Of a DNA stretch of 64,000 bases, positions 17,502 to 26,965 are shown piece after piece. The position numbers and the translations under genes are program-made. This DNA comes from Methylocystis echinoides. Its GTDB lineage: Bacteria; Pseudomonadota; Alphaproteobacteria; Rhizobiales; Beijerinckiaceae. How positions within the stretch are numbered: the stretch's first letter is position 1; each line of letters opens with the position of its first letter. Under the pieces are notes generated by a model. It was not told the origin of the DNA, searched no databases, and saw only the letters and a program-made list of their open reading frames with translations. The stretch is from NCBI RefSeq assembly GCF_027923385.1, contig NZ_BSEC01000001.1, positions 3,012,001 to 3,076,000 of the forward strand. Direction: 5' to 3'.

Positions 17502-19952
17502 CTACACGCCCCTCATGAAGGAAAGCGCGCCTTCTGCAATCGTCTGCGTGGTTTCGAAAAACCCGCGCCACTCGTCCGTTAGCCGCAAAGCGCTGCGAAG
17601 ATCGAACGCATTTGCACTCTCGACCTCGTCGAGAATTTTCCACGACAGCGGCGTCGCCACAGTTGCGCCCGGCCGCGCGCGCAACGACCAGGGGAGGATC
17701 GCGGTCGCCGTCTTCTTGTTGCGCAGCCAGTCGATGAAGATGCGGCCCTCGCGGCGCCGCTTGCTCATGGTGGCGACGAAGCGCTTCGGCTCCTGCCGCG
17801 CCAGCCCGCGCGCAAAGCCGGCTGCGAACACCTCCGTCTCCGCATAAGCAAGCGAACGGTCGAGCGGCAAGACGACATGCACGCCCTTGCCGCCGGTAAT
17901 CATCGGCCAGCTTTTCAGACCGATGTCACTGAGATAATCGCGCATATCCACGGCGGCCCGCCGCACCTGCGCGAAGGGCAGATCCTCGTCCGGATCGAGA
18001 TCGAACACCATTCGGTCCGGGCGATCGAGATCGCTGGCCAGCGACATCCAGCCATGAATTTCAATGGCGCCGAACTGCGCCGCCGTATGCAGGCCGAGCG
18101 CGCCGTCGAGCGCGATATAGGGCGCGTCGCCATCGGGCACTTTCAGAATGCCCTTCGTCATGCCTTTCAGCGGATGGCGCTGGAAAAACAGCTCCTCCAC
18201 TGTTTCGGGCGCGCGCAACAGGCTGATGGGCCGGTCGGCGAGATGCGGCGCCATGCGCGGCGCAATGGCGTCGTAATACTCCGCGATCTGCCCCTTGGTG
18301 ACGCCATCGGCGGGAAAGACCACGCGGCTCGCATGCGTCACGCGCGCGAATTTTTGCGCCGCGTCGCTCTTCTGCTTCGGCGCCGCGCGCACATCCTCGC
18401 GCACACCGATGAATCGCGCCTGTCTCATCTGCCCGTCCATGGTCCAGCCGCCAAAACGCACTTCCGCGGGGAAAGGCGCTTCGAGATAGACGACGCCTTT
18501 GGGAATGCTGTCGGCGGCAAGAATGTCATAAGGCTTTTCGCCGCGCACGCGCCGCGCGAGCAAAGGGGCCAGCGTCTGGCGCGTCGCGGCGCCATAGCCC
18601 GTGCCGATGCGCCCCACATAACGCAGCCCTTCCGGCGTTTCCTTTGCGGCGACGAGCGAAGCGAAACTCTCGCCCTTCTCGGACGGCCGATAGCCGATGA
18701 TCACAACATCCTCGCGGAAATCGCCTTTGATCTTCAGCCAGTCGGCGAAGCGCCCGCTGCGGTAGGGCGCGTCTGCGCGCTTGGCGATGATCCCTTCGGC
18801 GCCCGCCTGCGTCGCCTGCCGAAACACAGTCGCGCCATCGCCGTCGATGTAATCGCCATAACGGATCGGGCTCTGACTGGACGCAAGCAGCTCCTTCAGC
18901 AGCGCCTTGCGCGCCCGCAAGGGTTTGCGCCGCAAATCTGCTTCGTCAAGCACGAGCAGATCGAAGGCGACAAGTTCCACCCGCTCGCTGCGTCCGGCCT
19001 CGAGCGCCGAAACCAGCAGAGCGAAATCCGAAAGCCCCTTCTCATTGAAAACGACCGCCTCGCCATCGAGCAGCGCATTGCGGCACGGCAGCGCGAAGGC
19101 GGCGCGCGCGAGGCCGGGAAAGCGGTTCGTCCAGTCGAGGCCCGAGCGCGTGTAAACAACCGCGCCATCCGCGCCTGTCGCAAGCTGGAGACGATAGCCG
19201 TCGTATTTCAGTTCGAAAATCCAGTCTGCTCCTTCAGGCGGTCGCGCCGCCGTCTCGCAGAGCTGCGGCGCGACGAATTTCGGCGTCGGCGCGCTGGCAA
19301 TCGGCTTGTCGGACCAATAGGCCTTGCGCGCGCGCGCGGCGGGCGCTTTGCGCCGCCTGGCCTTCGCGCCGCGTTCGATCTCCGCGCGCGTCCGTCCCGT
19401 GGCGACGCTTGTTTCAAAACGCTGCGGAAGATCGCCATCCGCATCGGCGAAGGCGTCGCGCTCCTTTATCAAGAGCCAGTTCTCGGCCTTCTCGCGCGAC
19501 TTCATGCGCACGAGCACCCAGCCGCCGCGCATTCTGTCGCCCTGCGCCTCGAATTTGATCTCGCCCTTCTCCAGCGCGGCGAGCGGATCGCCATTTTCGG
19601 GCGCGTAGGTCGTGTCCTCCCACAGCATCACCGTGCCGCCGCCATATTCGCCCTTGGGGATCAGCCCCTCGAAGTCGCCATAGTCGAGCGGGTGATCCTC
19701 CGTGCGTACGGCAAGACGTTTGTCAGCGGGATTGGACGAGGGGCCGCGCGTCACCGCCCAGCTCTTCAGCACGCCGTCCATTTCCAGACGCAGATCGAAA
19801 TGTTCGCGGCGCGCGAAATGCCGCTGCACGACAAGACGCGGCCGCGCCCCGCGCGAGACGCCGCCCTGCGGCTCCGGCGTCACCGAAAAGTCCCGCCGGG
19901 CGCGATAGGCGGCGAGCGTGTCCGCCTCCGGTCGCCGGGCGCGCGCAGGCAT
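17502..19952 (-). CDS. ligD: ATP-dependent DNA ligase D (phosphoesterase-ligase-polymerase)
   Basis: 816 residues. Repairs double-strand breaks by non-homologous end joining together with Ku. Domain order is the common one: 3'-phosphoesterase (residues about 35-160, HFARREHFDLRLEMDG), ligase (about 225-520, with the adenylation lysine in FELKYDGYRL and DGEAVVF), and primase-polymerase (about 540-810, with FDLDPDEDL metal ligands). The ATG is three bases after the Ku stop, so ku and ligD are one operon. Length and motifs are complete. Confidence 0.96.
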   Translation of the reverse strand: MPARARRPEADTLAAYRARRDFSVTPEPQGGVSRGARPRLVVQRHFARREHFDLRLEMDGVLKSWAVTRGPSSNPADKRLAVRTEDHPLDYGDFEGLIPKGEYGGGTVMLWEDTTYAPENGDPLAALEKGEIKFEAQGDRMRGGWVLVRMKSREKAENWLLIKERDAFADADGDLPQRFETSVATGRTRAEIERGAKARRRKAPAARARKAYWSDKPIASAPTPKFVAPQLCETAARPPEGADWIFELKYDGYRLQLATGADGAVVYTRSGLDWTNRFPGLARAAFALPCRNALLDGEAVVFNEKGLSDFALLVSALEAGRSERVELVAFDLLVLDEADLRRKPLRARKALLKELLASSQSPIRYGDYIDGDGATVFRQATQAGAEGIIAKRADAPYRSGRFADWLKIKGDFREDVVIIGYRPSEKGESFASLVAAKETPEGLRYVGRIGTGYGAATRQTLAPLLARRVRGEKPYDILAADSIPKGVVYLEAPFPAEVRFGGWTMDGQMRQARFIGVREDVRAAPKQKSDAAQKFARVTHASRVVFPADGVTKGQIAEYYDAIAPRMAPHLADRPISLLRAPETVEELFFQRHPLKGMTKGILKVPDGDAPYIALDGALGLHTAAQFGAIEIHGWMSLASDLDRPDRMVFDLDPDEDLPFAQVRRAAVDMRDYLSDIGLKSWPMITGGKGVHVVLPLDRSLAYAETEVFAAGFARGLARQEPKRFVATMSKRRREGRIFIDWLRNKKTATAILPWSLRARPGATVATPLSWKILDEVESANAFDLRSALRLTDEWRGFFETTQTIAEGALSFMRGV

Positions 19953-19955
19953 GGA

Positions 19956-20849
19956 CTAGGCCCGCCGCCGCGCGGGCGCCTTCGCCGTCTTCGACCCTTT
20001 CGCCGCCGCCTTCGCCGTCTTGCGTGCGGGTCCCTTCTTCGGCGGCTCTGGCGGCGCCTCGCTGGCGGCGACCGACCGTTTCAGCGCCTCCATGAAATCC
20101 AGCACCTTGGCGCCGGGCTCGACCTGCTCCTCGACCGGCACGGTCTCGCCGCGACCCAATTTCGCTTTGACGAGGTCGCGCAACGCCTCGGCGTAATGAT
20201 TGCGGAACTTGCCGGCGTCGAAGGGCTCGCTGCGCCTGTCGATCAGATCCTCGGCCATCTGCACCATGTCCGCGCGCGGCTTCTCGCGGCCAATGCCGGA
20301 GAAGATATCGGAAGCGTCCTTCAACTCGCTCGCGTAACGCAGCGTGTCGAGGGCGAGCCCCTGCCCGTCGCCGGTTGGAAAAAGCGCGACGAGATGCTCG
20401 CGCCCGCGCAGCGTCAACTGCCCGACGCCGACCTTGTGCTTCGCCCACAGCGCGTCGCGCAGCACGCGATAGCCTTCCTCGGCCACTTCGCCATCCGGCA
20501 GGACATAATAGGGGCGACTGAAATAGAGCGGCTCGATTTCGTCGGCGTCGACGAACTGGCTGAGCTCCACCGTGTGGCGTGACGAGAGCTTCAGCGCATC
20601 GAGCTCCTCGTCCTCCATGAAGACGTAATTGCCGGGCTCGACCTCATAGCCGAGGACGATGTCCTCTTTCTTCACCTCACCCTTGCCCGGCGCGACCTTG
20701 AGATAGCGGATGCGTTGCTTCGAGGTGCGGTCCAGCTGATGAAAGCGGATGTCGGACTCGGCCTTTTCCGCCGCCACGAGGCGCACGGGAATGGAAACGA
20801 GGGCCAGACGCAAATGGCCCTTCCAGAAGGTGCGCGCCGACTCGGCCAT
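19956..20849 (-). CDS. ku: Non-homologous end-joining protein Ku
   Basis: 297 residues from the ATG that has AGGAG at seven bases; an ATG further upstream would add five residues. The bacterial Ku core begins with ARTFWKGHLRLALVSIPVRL and runs to about residue 250. The tail is Lys/Ala-rich (KKGPARKTAKAAAKGSK), the DNA-binding extension seen in many alphaproteobacterial Ku proteins. It forms a homodimer on DNA ends and recruits LigD, encoded immediately downstream. Confidence 0.96.
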   Translation of the reverse strand: MAESARTFWKGHLRLALVSIPVRLVAAEKAESDIRFHQLDRTSKQRIRYLKVAPGKGEVKKEDIVLGYEVEPGNYVFMEDEELDALKLSSRHTVELSQFVDADEIEPLYFSRPYYVLPDGEVAEEGYRVLRDALWAKHKVGVGQLTLRGREHLVALFPTGDGQGLALDTLRYASELKDASDIFSGIGREKPRADMVQMAEDLIDRRSEPFDAGKFRNHYAEALRDLVKAKLGRGETVPVEEQVEPGAKVLDFMEALKRSVAASEAPPEPPKKGPARKTAKAAAKGSKTAKAPARRRA

Positions 20850-21043
20850 AACTCGCTCCTGCACGCGCGGGGAAGCGGGTTAGATAGAGCGGCGCCCAAG
20901 AGGCGCCACGCGCCCCTTCAATGACCCCACGCCGCGGGGCCGCTTCTCCCATTGGCGGGAGAAGGGAGAGATGACGATTTTGCCGCGCCGGTCTCAGCCA
21001 GGCCCCTGCGTCGGCAGGGGTCGGATGAGGACGGCAGGAAAAA

Positions 21044-21613
21044 TCAGGCCGAAACCCGACGCCCCGAGAGCGGCGCGCGCAACAGGGTGCGGCGCGGCGG
21101 CTCGGCCTCGCCCGAGATATAGATCGGCGCCTTGCTCTTGACCGCGTCCTTCAGCCGATCGGCGGCGCCGCTGGCCACGCGGGCCGGCGGGGGCAGCAGG
21201 TCCGGCTCGGCGCGGTCCTGGCTCGCGCCCTTGCCGGCCGCCGCCTTGGGAACGGCGCGGTAATCGTCGGTCGCCGAAAGGTCGCCGGTGACAACCGCGC
21301 CCTTCTCCAGCTCGATCTCGCCATGCATGACCCGCCCCTCGACGCGCCCGGTCGCGCGCACGAGCAGCAGTTGCCGGGCCTCGACATGGTCGGAGACGGA
21401 GCCGCTGATGTCGGCCTCGGTCGCGGAGATATTGCCGCGGATCACCCCGGTCGGCCCCACGCAGACGACGCGCGCCGTCACATTGCCCTCGATCGTGCCG
21501 TCGACGACGATCAGATCCGGAACGGAGATCTCGCCCTTGATCGCGACGCCCTCGCCGATATAGGCGACATTTTCCTGATCGGGCCGGAACCCGGAAGCTG
21601 TATTAACGGCCAT
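21044..21613 (-). CDS. Bactofilin (polymer-forming cytoskeletal protein)
   Basis: 189 residues. The central region from about 20 to 115 has the bactofilin beta-helix pattern of short hydrophobic repeats (IKGEISVPDLIVVDGTIEGN, GVIRGNISATEADI, GRVEGRVMHGEI). The unstructured Pro/Ala-rich tail ends in RAPLSGRRVSA. The chosen ATG has a GGGGA site; an upstream ATG in the same frame would add 27 residues of no clear similarity. Bactofilins polymerise without nucleotide and help position cell-wall enzymes. No wall hydrolase is adjacent here. Confidence 0.9.
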   Translation of the reverse strand: MAVNTASGFRPDQENVAYIGEGVAIKGEISVPDLIVVDGTIEGNVTARVVCVGPTGVIRGNISATEADISGSVSDHVEARQLLLVRATGRVEGRVMHGEIELEKGAVVTGDLSATDDYRAVPKAAAGKGASQDRAEPDLLPPPARVASGAADRLKDAVKSKAPIYISGEAEPPRRTLLRAPLSGRRVSA

Positions 21614-21860
21614 TCTTTCCCCCGAGGCGCGCCTCAACGTCGAAAACATAAGGCTCAGGCAAAGATGGCGCAATGAAAAACCAGCACTATCCAAATATTT
21701 ATATGCAAAATGCTATACAAAATCAAATTCAGAAAAAGGACAGTTTATTGTCAAGCTCAAGAAATTTTAACGAGTAAATCAGGAAAAAAAACGTGAACTT
21801 TGCAATTATTGCGCCCCTCGCGGGAGAATAAATTTACTTGCGTACTATTTGTCTATACTA

Positions 21861-22811
21861 TCAGGATTCGGATTCCTGATCGGAAAGCGGATGGAGATCG
21901 CGGACCATCGCCCGCATCCGCTCGTCAAGAACATGCGTGTAAATCTGCGTCGTGGCGATATCGGCGTGACCGAGAAGCTCCTGCACCACCCGCAGATCGG
22001 CGCCGTTCTGCAGCAGATGGCTGGCGAAGGCGTGGCGCAGCGCATGCGGATGAACCTGCGCAGCCGAGAGCCCGGTCGCGACGCCCAGAGATTTCAGCTC
22101 GCGGGCGAAGGCCTGACGGGTGAGATGGCCGCTGTCGCTGTCGGCCGGGAACAGGAACGGCCCCTCCGCCCGCGCCGGCGCTTCCGCCTCCAGCAATGTG
22201 CGATAGTCCGAGAGCGCCCGTTTGGCCGCGCCGGTGAGGGGCGCGAGCCGCTCGCGTCCGCCCTTGCCCTTGATGACGATGAAAGGATCGCGCGCCCGCG
22301 CCGCGCTCCTGGGGAGCGAGACGAGTTCGGAGACGCGCAGGCCCGTCGCATAGAGCGTCTCCAGCAGCGCATGAAGCCGGGCGGCGCGCAGGCGCTCGCG
22401 CGGCGGACGCCTGGCGTCGTCGAGACCTTCGCGGGCGGTGGCGAGCAGACGGTCGACTTCCGCGACAGACAGCACGCCGGGGGCGCTGCGCCGCAGCCTC
22501 GGGCCCTCCAGAGCGGCGGCGGGATCGTCGGCGCGATGGCGATCGACATAGAGGAATTTGTGGAACTGCCGAAGCGCCGACAGCCGCCGCGCCACCGTGG
22601 CGGTCGCCATGCCGCGCGTATCGAGATCGGCGAGATAGGCGCGCAGATCGCCGGTCGCGGCGTCGCCCGGATCGCGTCGCTTGCCGCGCAGAAAATCGAT
22701 GTAATCGGAGAGGTCGCGGCGATAGGCGTCGAGCGTGTTGCGCGCGGCGCCGCGCTCAGCCGCCAGCATGTCGAGAAACGCGTCGAGCTGGCGGGCGGCG
22801 CGCGCGTTCAT
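21861..22811 (-). CDS. xerD: Site-specific tyrosine recombinase XerD
   Basis: 316 residues, with an N-terminal SAM-like DNA-binding domain (1-100) and a catalytic domain. Catalytic residues are visible: Arg in TGLRVSELV, Lys in KGKGGRER, HxxR in HALRHAFASH, His in LGHADIATTQ and Tyr in IYTHV. It resolves chromosome dimers at dif with XerC. The length and position next to a small membrane protein and cell-envelope genes indicate the housekeeping recombinase rather than a phage integrase. Confidence 0.94.
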   Translation of the reverse strand: MNARAARQLDAFLDMLAAERGAARNTLDAYRRDLSDYIDFLRGKRRDPGDAATGDLRAYLADLDTRGMATATVARRLSALRQFHKFLYVDRHRADDPAAALEGPRLRRSAPGVLSVAEVDRLLATAREGLDDARRPPRERLRAARLHALLETLYATGLRVSELVSLPRSAARARDPFIVIKGKGGRERLAPLTGAAKRALSDYRTLLEAEAPARAEGPFLFPADSDSGHLTRQAFARELKSLGVATGLSAAQVHPHALRHAFASHLLQNGADLRVVQELLGHADIATTQIYTHVLDERMRAMVRDLHPLSDQESES

Positions 22812-22821
22812 GCCCCGCGCC

Positions 22822-22965
22822 TCACTTGTTGAGGCGTTGCGCCGGGATTGTGTAGCTCATCTCGCGCGGCTGCGGCGTCACGAACGACACCACGGCGATC
22901 ATTGCGCCATAGGCAAGCGCGACGATCGCGGCGACGATGACCAGGAAACGGATGAGACTGGGCAA
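22822..22965 (-). CDS. Small single-pass membrane protein upstream of xerD
   Basis: 47 residues starting from TTG: one membrane helix (IRFLVIVAAIVALAYGAMIA, about 5-24) followed by a short periplasmic or cytoplasmic tail PQPREMSYTIPAQRLNK. The stop lies 10 bases before the xerD start. I recall similar short proteins with a PxPREM...IP tail next to xerD in other Rhizobiales, sometimes misnamed histidine kinase. The ribosome site before the TTG is weak. Function unknown. Confidence 0.7.
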   Translation of the reverse strand: MPSLIRFLVIVAAIVALAYGAMIAVVSFVTPQPREMSYTIPAQRLNK

Positions 22966-23076
22966 GGAAAGGACTCGTCAGCAAGAACCTCCTCAAGGGT
23001 ATCGCGCGAAGCGCGCCGGAATGCAACCGCAACACGTCGCGCGCTTCTGTAGAACCATCGTCCACGCCTTTTGACG

Positions 23077-23778
23077 CTAGCGCACGACCACGCGGGTTCC
23101 GACCGGCACGCGCCCATAAAGGTCGATCACATCCTCATTCATCATGCGGATGCAGCCGGAGGACACGTTCTGGCCGATGGTGCCCGGCTCATTGGTGCCG
23201 TGAATGCGATAGAGCGACGAACCCAGATAGAGCGCGCGCGCCCCCAGCGGATTGGCCGGGCCGCCGTCCATGTGGCGTGGCAGATCGGGACGGCGCGCCA
23301 GCATTTCCGACGGCGGCGTCCAGTCTGGCCACTCCTCCTTGCGGCTGATGGTCTTGACGCCCGACCACTCGAAACCCGGACGGCCGACGCCGACGCCGTA
23401 GCGCGTCGCATGGCCACGGCCATGCACGAGATAGAGGAACTTGTTCGACGTATCGACGACGATGGTGCCGGGCGCCTCGGGGCCGTCGTAATCGACCTCG
23501 GCGCGCGAATAGGCGGGATCGAGCGTGCGCTGCGGCGCAACGGGCGCGGGCGCATAGGCGACACGCGAGACGGCGGGAGACGGCGCCGCGGAGCGGACGC
23601 CATGCGGTCCCTCGCCGAACAGGGCCTCGATCAGCCCCCCGCCCAGCGCGTTCTGCCGGTGATAGGCGCCGCCGGGATAGGCCGGCGCGGCGGACCAGAC
23701 CGGATTGGCGACGGCGGTGGCGGACGCCAGCACGGCGGCGCCGGCGACGAAACTGCGAAAAACGATGCTGTGAGCCAT
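23077..23778 (-). CDS. L,D-transpeptidase (YkuD domain), secreted
   Basis: 233 residues from the ATG that gives a good signal peptide (AHSIVFRSFVAGAAVLASATAVA). The YkuD domain lies in the C-terminal half, with the catalytic motif YRIHGTNEPGTIG...SSGCIRM, including the nucleophilic Cys and upstream His. It cross-links peptidoglycan or attaches proteins to it in the periplasm. An earlier in-frame start at 23835 would add 19 residues ahead of the signal. It is monocistronic by appearance. Confidence 0.93.
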   Translation of the reverse strand: MAHSIVFRSFVAGAAVLASATAVANPVWSAAPAYPGGAYHRQNALGGGLIEALFGEGPHGVRSAAPSPAVSRVAYAPAPVAPQRTLDPAYSRAEVDYDGPEAPGTIVVDTSNKFLYLVHGRGHATRYGVGVGRPGFEWSGVKTISRKEEWPDWTPPSEMLARRPDLPRHMDGGPANPLGARALYLGSSLYRIHGTNEPGTIGQNVSSGCIRMMNEDVIDLYGRVPVGTRVVVR

Positions 23779-24016
23779 AGGGAGCAAACCGGAAGTAAAC
23801 GGCCCCGCGAGGGGCGCAGATGACGACGCGGCCACTGTGATACGGCTCTGCTTCAGCGTAAATTCAAGACGATTCTTGCAGTTACGCGCGAGTCAATATT
23901 AACCGTGAAGATTGCGTTTGCGCGCCGCCGCCGTCGCGGCGGCCCCAGCACGGTCGACGCAATCCGGACCGTGAGACGGCTCCGGAATGCCTGCGCGCGC
24001 GGGCGACCTCGCCAGC

Positions 24017-24646
24017 CTAGAAATGCGACTCCGCGTCTTCGTGCTCGGCGGGAATTTCGTGGCGCATGATCAGCGGAGCCTGGGCGACGGCGAAGAGGAT
24101 CGTCAGCGGCAGGATGCCGAAGACCTTGAAGTTCACCCACACATCCGTCGTCACGTAATGGCGCACCACCTCATTGAGGCCCGCGAGAAAGAAGAAGAAC
24201 AGGCCCCAGCGCCAGGTGAGCTTGCGCCAGCCCTCGTCGCTGATGTGGATCGCCATGTCGAAAACGATGGGCAGCAGCAGCTTGCCGAAATAGAGCGCGC
24301 CGAGCAGCGCCGCGCCGAACATGGAATAGAGGATCGTCACCTTCAGCTTGATGAAGTCCTCGTTCTGCAGAAAGATTGTCAGCCCGCCGAAGATCAGCAC
24401 CAGAACCGCGGTGACGACCGGCATCGCCGGCAGATGCTTCGTGATCGCCCACGAAACGCCCAGCGTCAGCAGCACGCCCGCCATCAGCACGCCGGTGGCG
24501 GGGAAGATGCCGAACTTGCTGTTCACGACGAAAAACACGATCAGCGGCCCGAGTTCGAGCGCGATCTTCAGCCCCGGATTGAGTTTCTTTCGCTGCGCCC
24601 CGGCGGCGGCGGCGATCTTGGTCCGGGGCGTCGTTTCCTGTGTCAT
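24017..24646 (-). CDS. yciB: Inner-membrane septation protein A (YciB/IspZ family)
   Basis: 209 residues with five or six membrane helices. Family hallmarks include ALELGPLIVFFVVNSKFGIF near the N-terminus and RWGLFFFFLAGLNEVVRHY with VWVNFKVFG near the C-terminus. The family influences cell-envelope synthesis and division in enterobacteria. The start is five bases after the ftsY stop, a pairing common in alphaproteobacteria, so they are co-transcribed. Confidence 0.94.
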   Translation of the reverse strand: MTQETTPRTKIAAAAGAQRKKLNPGLKIALELGPLIVFFVVNSKFGIFPATGVLMAGVLLTLGVSWAITKHLPAMPVVTAVLVLIFGGLTIFLQNEDFIKLKVTILYSMFGAALLGALYFGKLLLPIVFDMAIHISDEGWRKLTWRWGLFFFFLAGLNEVVRHYVTTDVWVNFKVFGILPLTILFAVAQAPLIMRHEIPAEHEDAESHF

Positions 24647-24651
24647 CTGGC

Positions 24652-25713
24652 TTAGCTTTCCGGCGCCGCCTCCGGCGCTTCTTCTTCGTTCAGGCCGGCG
24701 ATCGCGCGGGCGAAGTCACGGGCGGTGAAGGGCTCCAGATCGTCGGCGCCCTCGCCGACGCCGATGAAGTGGATGGGGAGGCCATGCGCCTCCGCGATGG
24801 CGACGAGAATGCCGCCGCGCGCCGTGCCGTCGAGCTTGGTCATCACCAGACCAGTGACGCCCGCGATACGCTCGAAAACCTCGACCTGCTGGAGCGCATT
24901 CTGGCCGACGGTGGCGTCAAGCACAAGGAGCACCGCATGCGGGGCCGCAGCTTCCGCCTTTTTCATGACACGGACGATCTTTTCCAGCTCGGCCATCAGC
25001 TCGGCGCGGTTTTGCAGACGGCCGGCGGTGTCCATGAGCAGGATGTCGGCCCCGGTCTCCCGCGCGCGGGCGATGGCGTCGAAAGCGAGGCCGGCGGCGT
25101 CCGCCCCCTCCTTGCCCGAGACGACCTCGGCCCCGAGCCGCTGGCCCCATACCTCGAGCTGCGCCACGGCGGCTGCGCGAAAAGTGTCGCCGGCGGCGAG
25201 CACGACCTTCTTGCCCTCGCCGGTCCATTTGGAGGCGAGCTTGGCGATGGTCGTCGTCTTGCCGGAGCCATTGACGCCGACGACCAGGATGATGAAGGGC
25301 TTTGTCGCCTCGTCGATCTCAAAGGGCTTCGCCACGGGCTCCAGCACCGCCTCGACCTCGCGGGCGAGGATGGCGCGAACTTCCTCGGGCGCAATGTCTT
25401 TTTCGTAGCGGGCCTTGCCGACCGCCTGAGTGATCCGGGTGGAGGCGCCGACGCCCAGGTCGGCGCGCAGCAGAACATCCTCCAGCTCCTCGAGCGTCAG
25501 CGCGTCGAGCTTGCGCTTGGTGAAGATGTCGGTGACGCCCTGGGTGATCGCCTGCGAGGTGCGGGCGAGGCCGCCGGAAAGCCGCTGCCACCAGGAGCGT
25601 TTGGGCGCTTCGGCCGTCTCGGGCGTTTGCGGCGTCTCGGGCGCTTCCGCCTCCGGTTCGGCGCTCTTGCCGAACAGGCGTGAAAACATGCCGCGTTTCT
25701 TTTCGGTGCTCAT
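24652..25713 (-). CDS. ftsY: Signal recognition particle receptor FtsY
   Basis: 353 residues. A short Glu/Pro-rich A-region (1-50) is followed by the helical N domain (50-130) and the SRP GTPase G domain with P-loop GVNGSGKTTT, DTFRAAAVAQL, DTAGRLQNR and TKLDGTARGG. It docks SRP-bound ribosomes at the membrane for co-translational insertion. First gene of an ftsY-yciB pair. The acidic A-region is shorter than in E. coli, as usual for alphaproteobacteria. Confidence 0.96.
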   Translation of the reverse strand: MSTEKKRGMFSRLFGKSAEPEAEAPETPQTPETAEAPKRSWWQRLSGGLARTSQAITQGVTDIFTKRKLDALTLEELEDVLLRADLGVGASTRITQAVGKARYEKDIAPEEVRAILAREVEAVLEPVAKPFEIDEATKPFIILVVGVNGSGKTTTIAKLASKWTGEGKKVVLAAGDTFRAAAVAQLEVWGQRLGAEVVSGKEGADAAGLAFDAIARARETGADILLMDTAGRLQNRAELMAELEKIVRVMKKAEAAAPHAVLLVLDATVGQNALQQVEVFERIAGVTGLVMTKLDGTARGGILVAIAEAHGLPIHFIGVGEGADDLEPFTARDFARAIAGLNEEEAPEAAPES

Positions 25714-25881
25714 GCGTCCCCCGTCGGGCGCAATGCCTACACCAGTCGGGGGTAAAGGGCTAGCGGGCCGCGCCGTCGCGGCGGCGCGACGCCCGCACGG
25801 GCCGAGGACGGCTTACCCCCGAGATTTTGCGGTTTGTGCGGACAGCCGGTTTTTGCGAGCATGGGAAGGGAGGTCGAGGTA

Positions 25882-26235
25882 ATGAGCGCTCTTTGCCCAT
25901 TTTGCGCCATCACGCCCACAGCATGGGTGGGCGAGAATGACCTCGCCTTCGCCATCAGAGACAAATTCCCCGTGCGCCCGCTCCACACGCTGCTTATCCC
26001 CAAACGGCATGTGCAGGACATTTTCGAGACCACCCCCGAAGAGCGCGAGGCTCTACACCAGCTTGCGCTGGAACGTCGTTCCGCCATTCGCGGGGAAGAC
26101 CCGGACGTGCAGGGATTCAATTTCGGCTCGAATATCGGAGAGGCCGCAGGCCAGAAAATTTTTCACGCCCACCTGCATTTGATCCCCCGGCGCCCGGGAG
26201 ACACGCCGCCGCCCCCGGCTCGCCCAAACGACTAG
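25882..26235 (+). CDS. HIT-family nucleotide hydrolase/transferase
   Basis: 117 residues from the ATG preceded by GAGG. It begins with a CPFC pair, carries RPLHTLLIPKRHV, and ends with the histidine triad FHAHLHLIPR. The family hydrolyses dinucleoside polyphosphates or nucleotide phosphoramidates in the cytoplasm. Strand changes on both sides mean it is probably transcribed alone or with the downstream GyrI-like gene, 59 bases away. Confidence 0.92.
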   Translation: MSALCPFCAITPTAWVGENDLAFAIRDKFPVRPLHTLLIPKRHVQDIFETTPEEREALHQLALERRSAIRGEDPDVQGFNFGSNIGEAAGQKIFHAHLHLIPRRPGDTPPPPARPND

Positions 26236-26294
26236 GCGCTCCGGGCAGAATGCGCGGCTCCTGCAGACGCGCACAACAACGCTAGGCGCTGGCC

Positions 26295-26909
26295 ATGGAC
26301 AAGATCGATTTCAAAAAAATTCATCCTGAGCTTTATCGACCTTCCGCAAAAGATTTCGCTCTGATCGACGTTCCAGCCATGCAATTTGTAATGGTTGATG
26401 GTCTCGGAAATCCGAATAGCGCGCCATCCTATGCGCGCGCAATCGAGTGGCTGTTTTCTGTCAGCTACGCCATGAAGTTTGCCGCCAGGGCGTCCCTGAA
26501 AACAGATTATGTCGTGCCGCCTCTGGAAGGTTTGTGGTGGGCGGATGATCCTGCCGATTTCGCGGCGCGGCGCAAGGAGCGCTGGCGCTGGACGATGATG
26601 GTTATGGCTCCGGATTTTCTTACCCGCGCAATGTTCAAGGCGGCTATGGAGAAGACAGAAAAGAAACGCGGCGCGCCTCCCAAAAGCCTGCGCATCGAAG
26701 AATACGCCGAAGGCCGCGCCTTTCAGATTCTGCATATTGGCGGCTACGATGACGAAGATCCGACACTGGCGCGGCTTCACGATGAAGTGATGCCTTCCCA
26801 AGGTTTCACCTTCAGTGGCAAGCATCACGAAATCTATTTGAGTGACGCCCGCAAAACCGAGCCATCGAGACTGAAGACGATTCTCCGGCAGCCCGTTCGC
26901 CTTTCCTGA
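26295..26909 (+). CDS. GyrI-like domain protein
   Basis: 204 residues. Pattern FALIDVPAMQFVMVDGLGNP at the N-terminus and a C-terminal HHEIYLSDARKTEPSRLKTI match stand-alone GyrI-like small-molecule-binding proteins, which lack a DNA-binding domain. The ligand is unknown. Aromatic residues (GLWWADDP, RWRWTMMVMAP) probably line the pocket. It follows the HIT gene on the same strand. Confidence 0.85.
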   Translation: MDKIDFKKIHPELYRPSAKDFALIDVPAMQFVMVDGLGNPNSAPSYARAIEWLFSVSYAMKFAARASLKTDYVVPPLEGLWWADDPADFAARRKERWRWTMMVMAPDFLTRAMFKAAMEKTEKKRGAPPKSLRIEEYAEGRAFQILHIGGYDDEDPTLARLHDEVMPSQGFTFSGKHHEIYLSDARKTEPSRLKTILRQPVRLS

Positions 26910-26965
26910 GACGTCGCTAGAGAATGCGTAGTTGCAAGGATTCGTTCACATGACGGTTGCGCCCT

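Noticed and set aside
17877..20582. 900-codon plus-strand open frame across ligD and ku
   Set aside because: Spans two well-supported minus-strand genes and has His/Arg-rich, non-protein-like sequence.
21861..22811. xerD considered as an integrase of a second mobile element
   Set aside because: Sequence and neighbourhood fit the housekeeping recombinase; no attachment repeats or cargo nearby.
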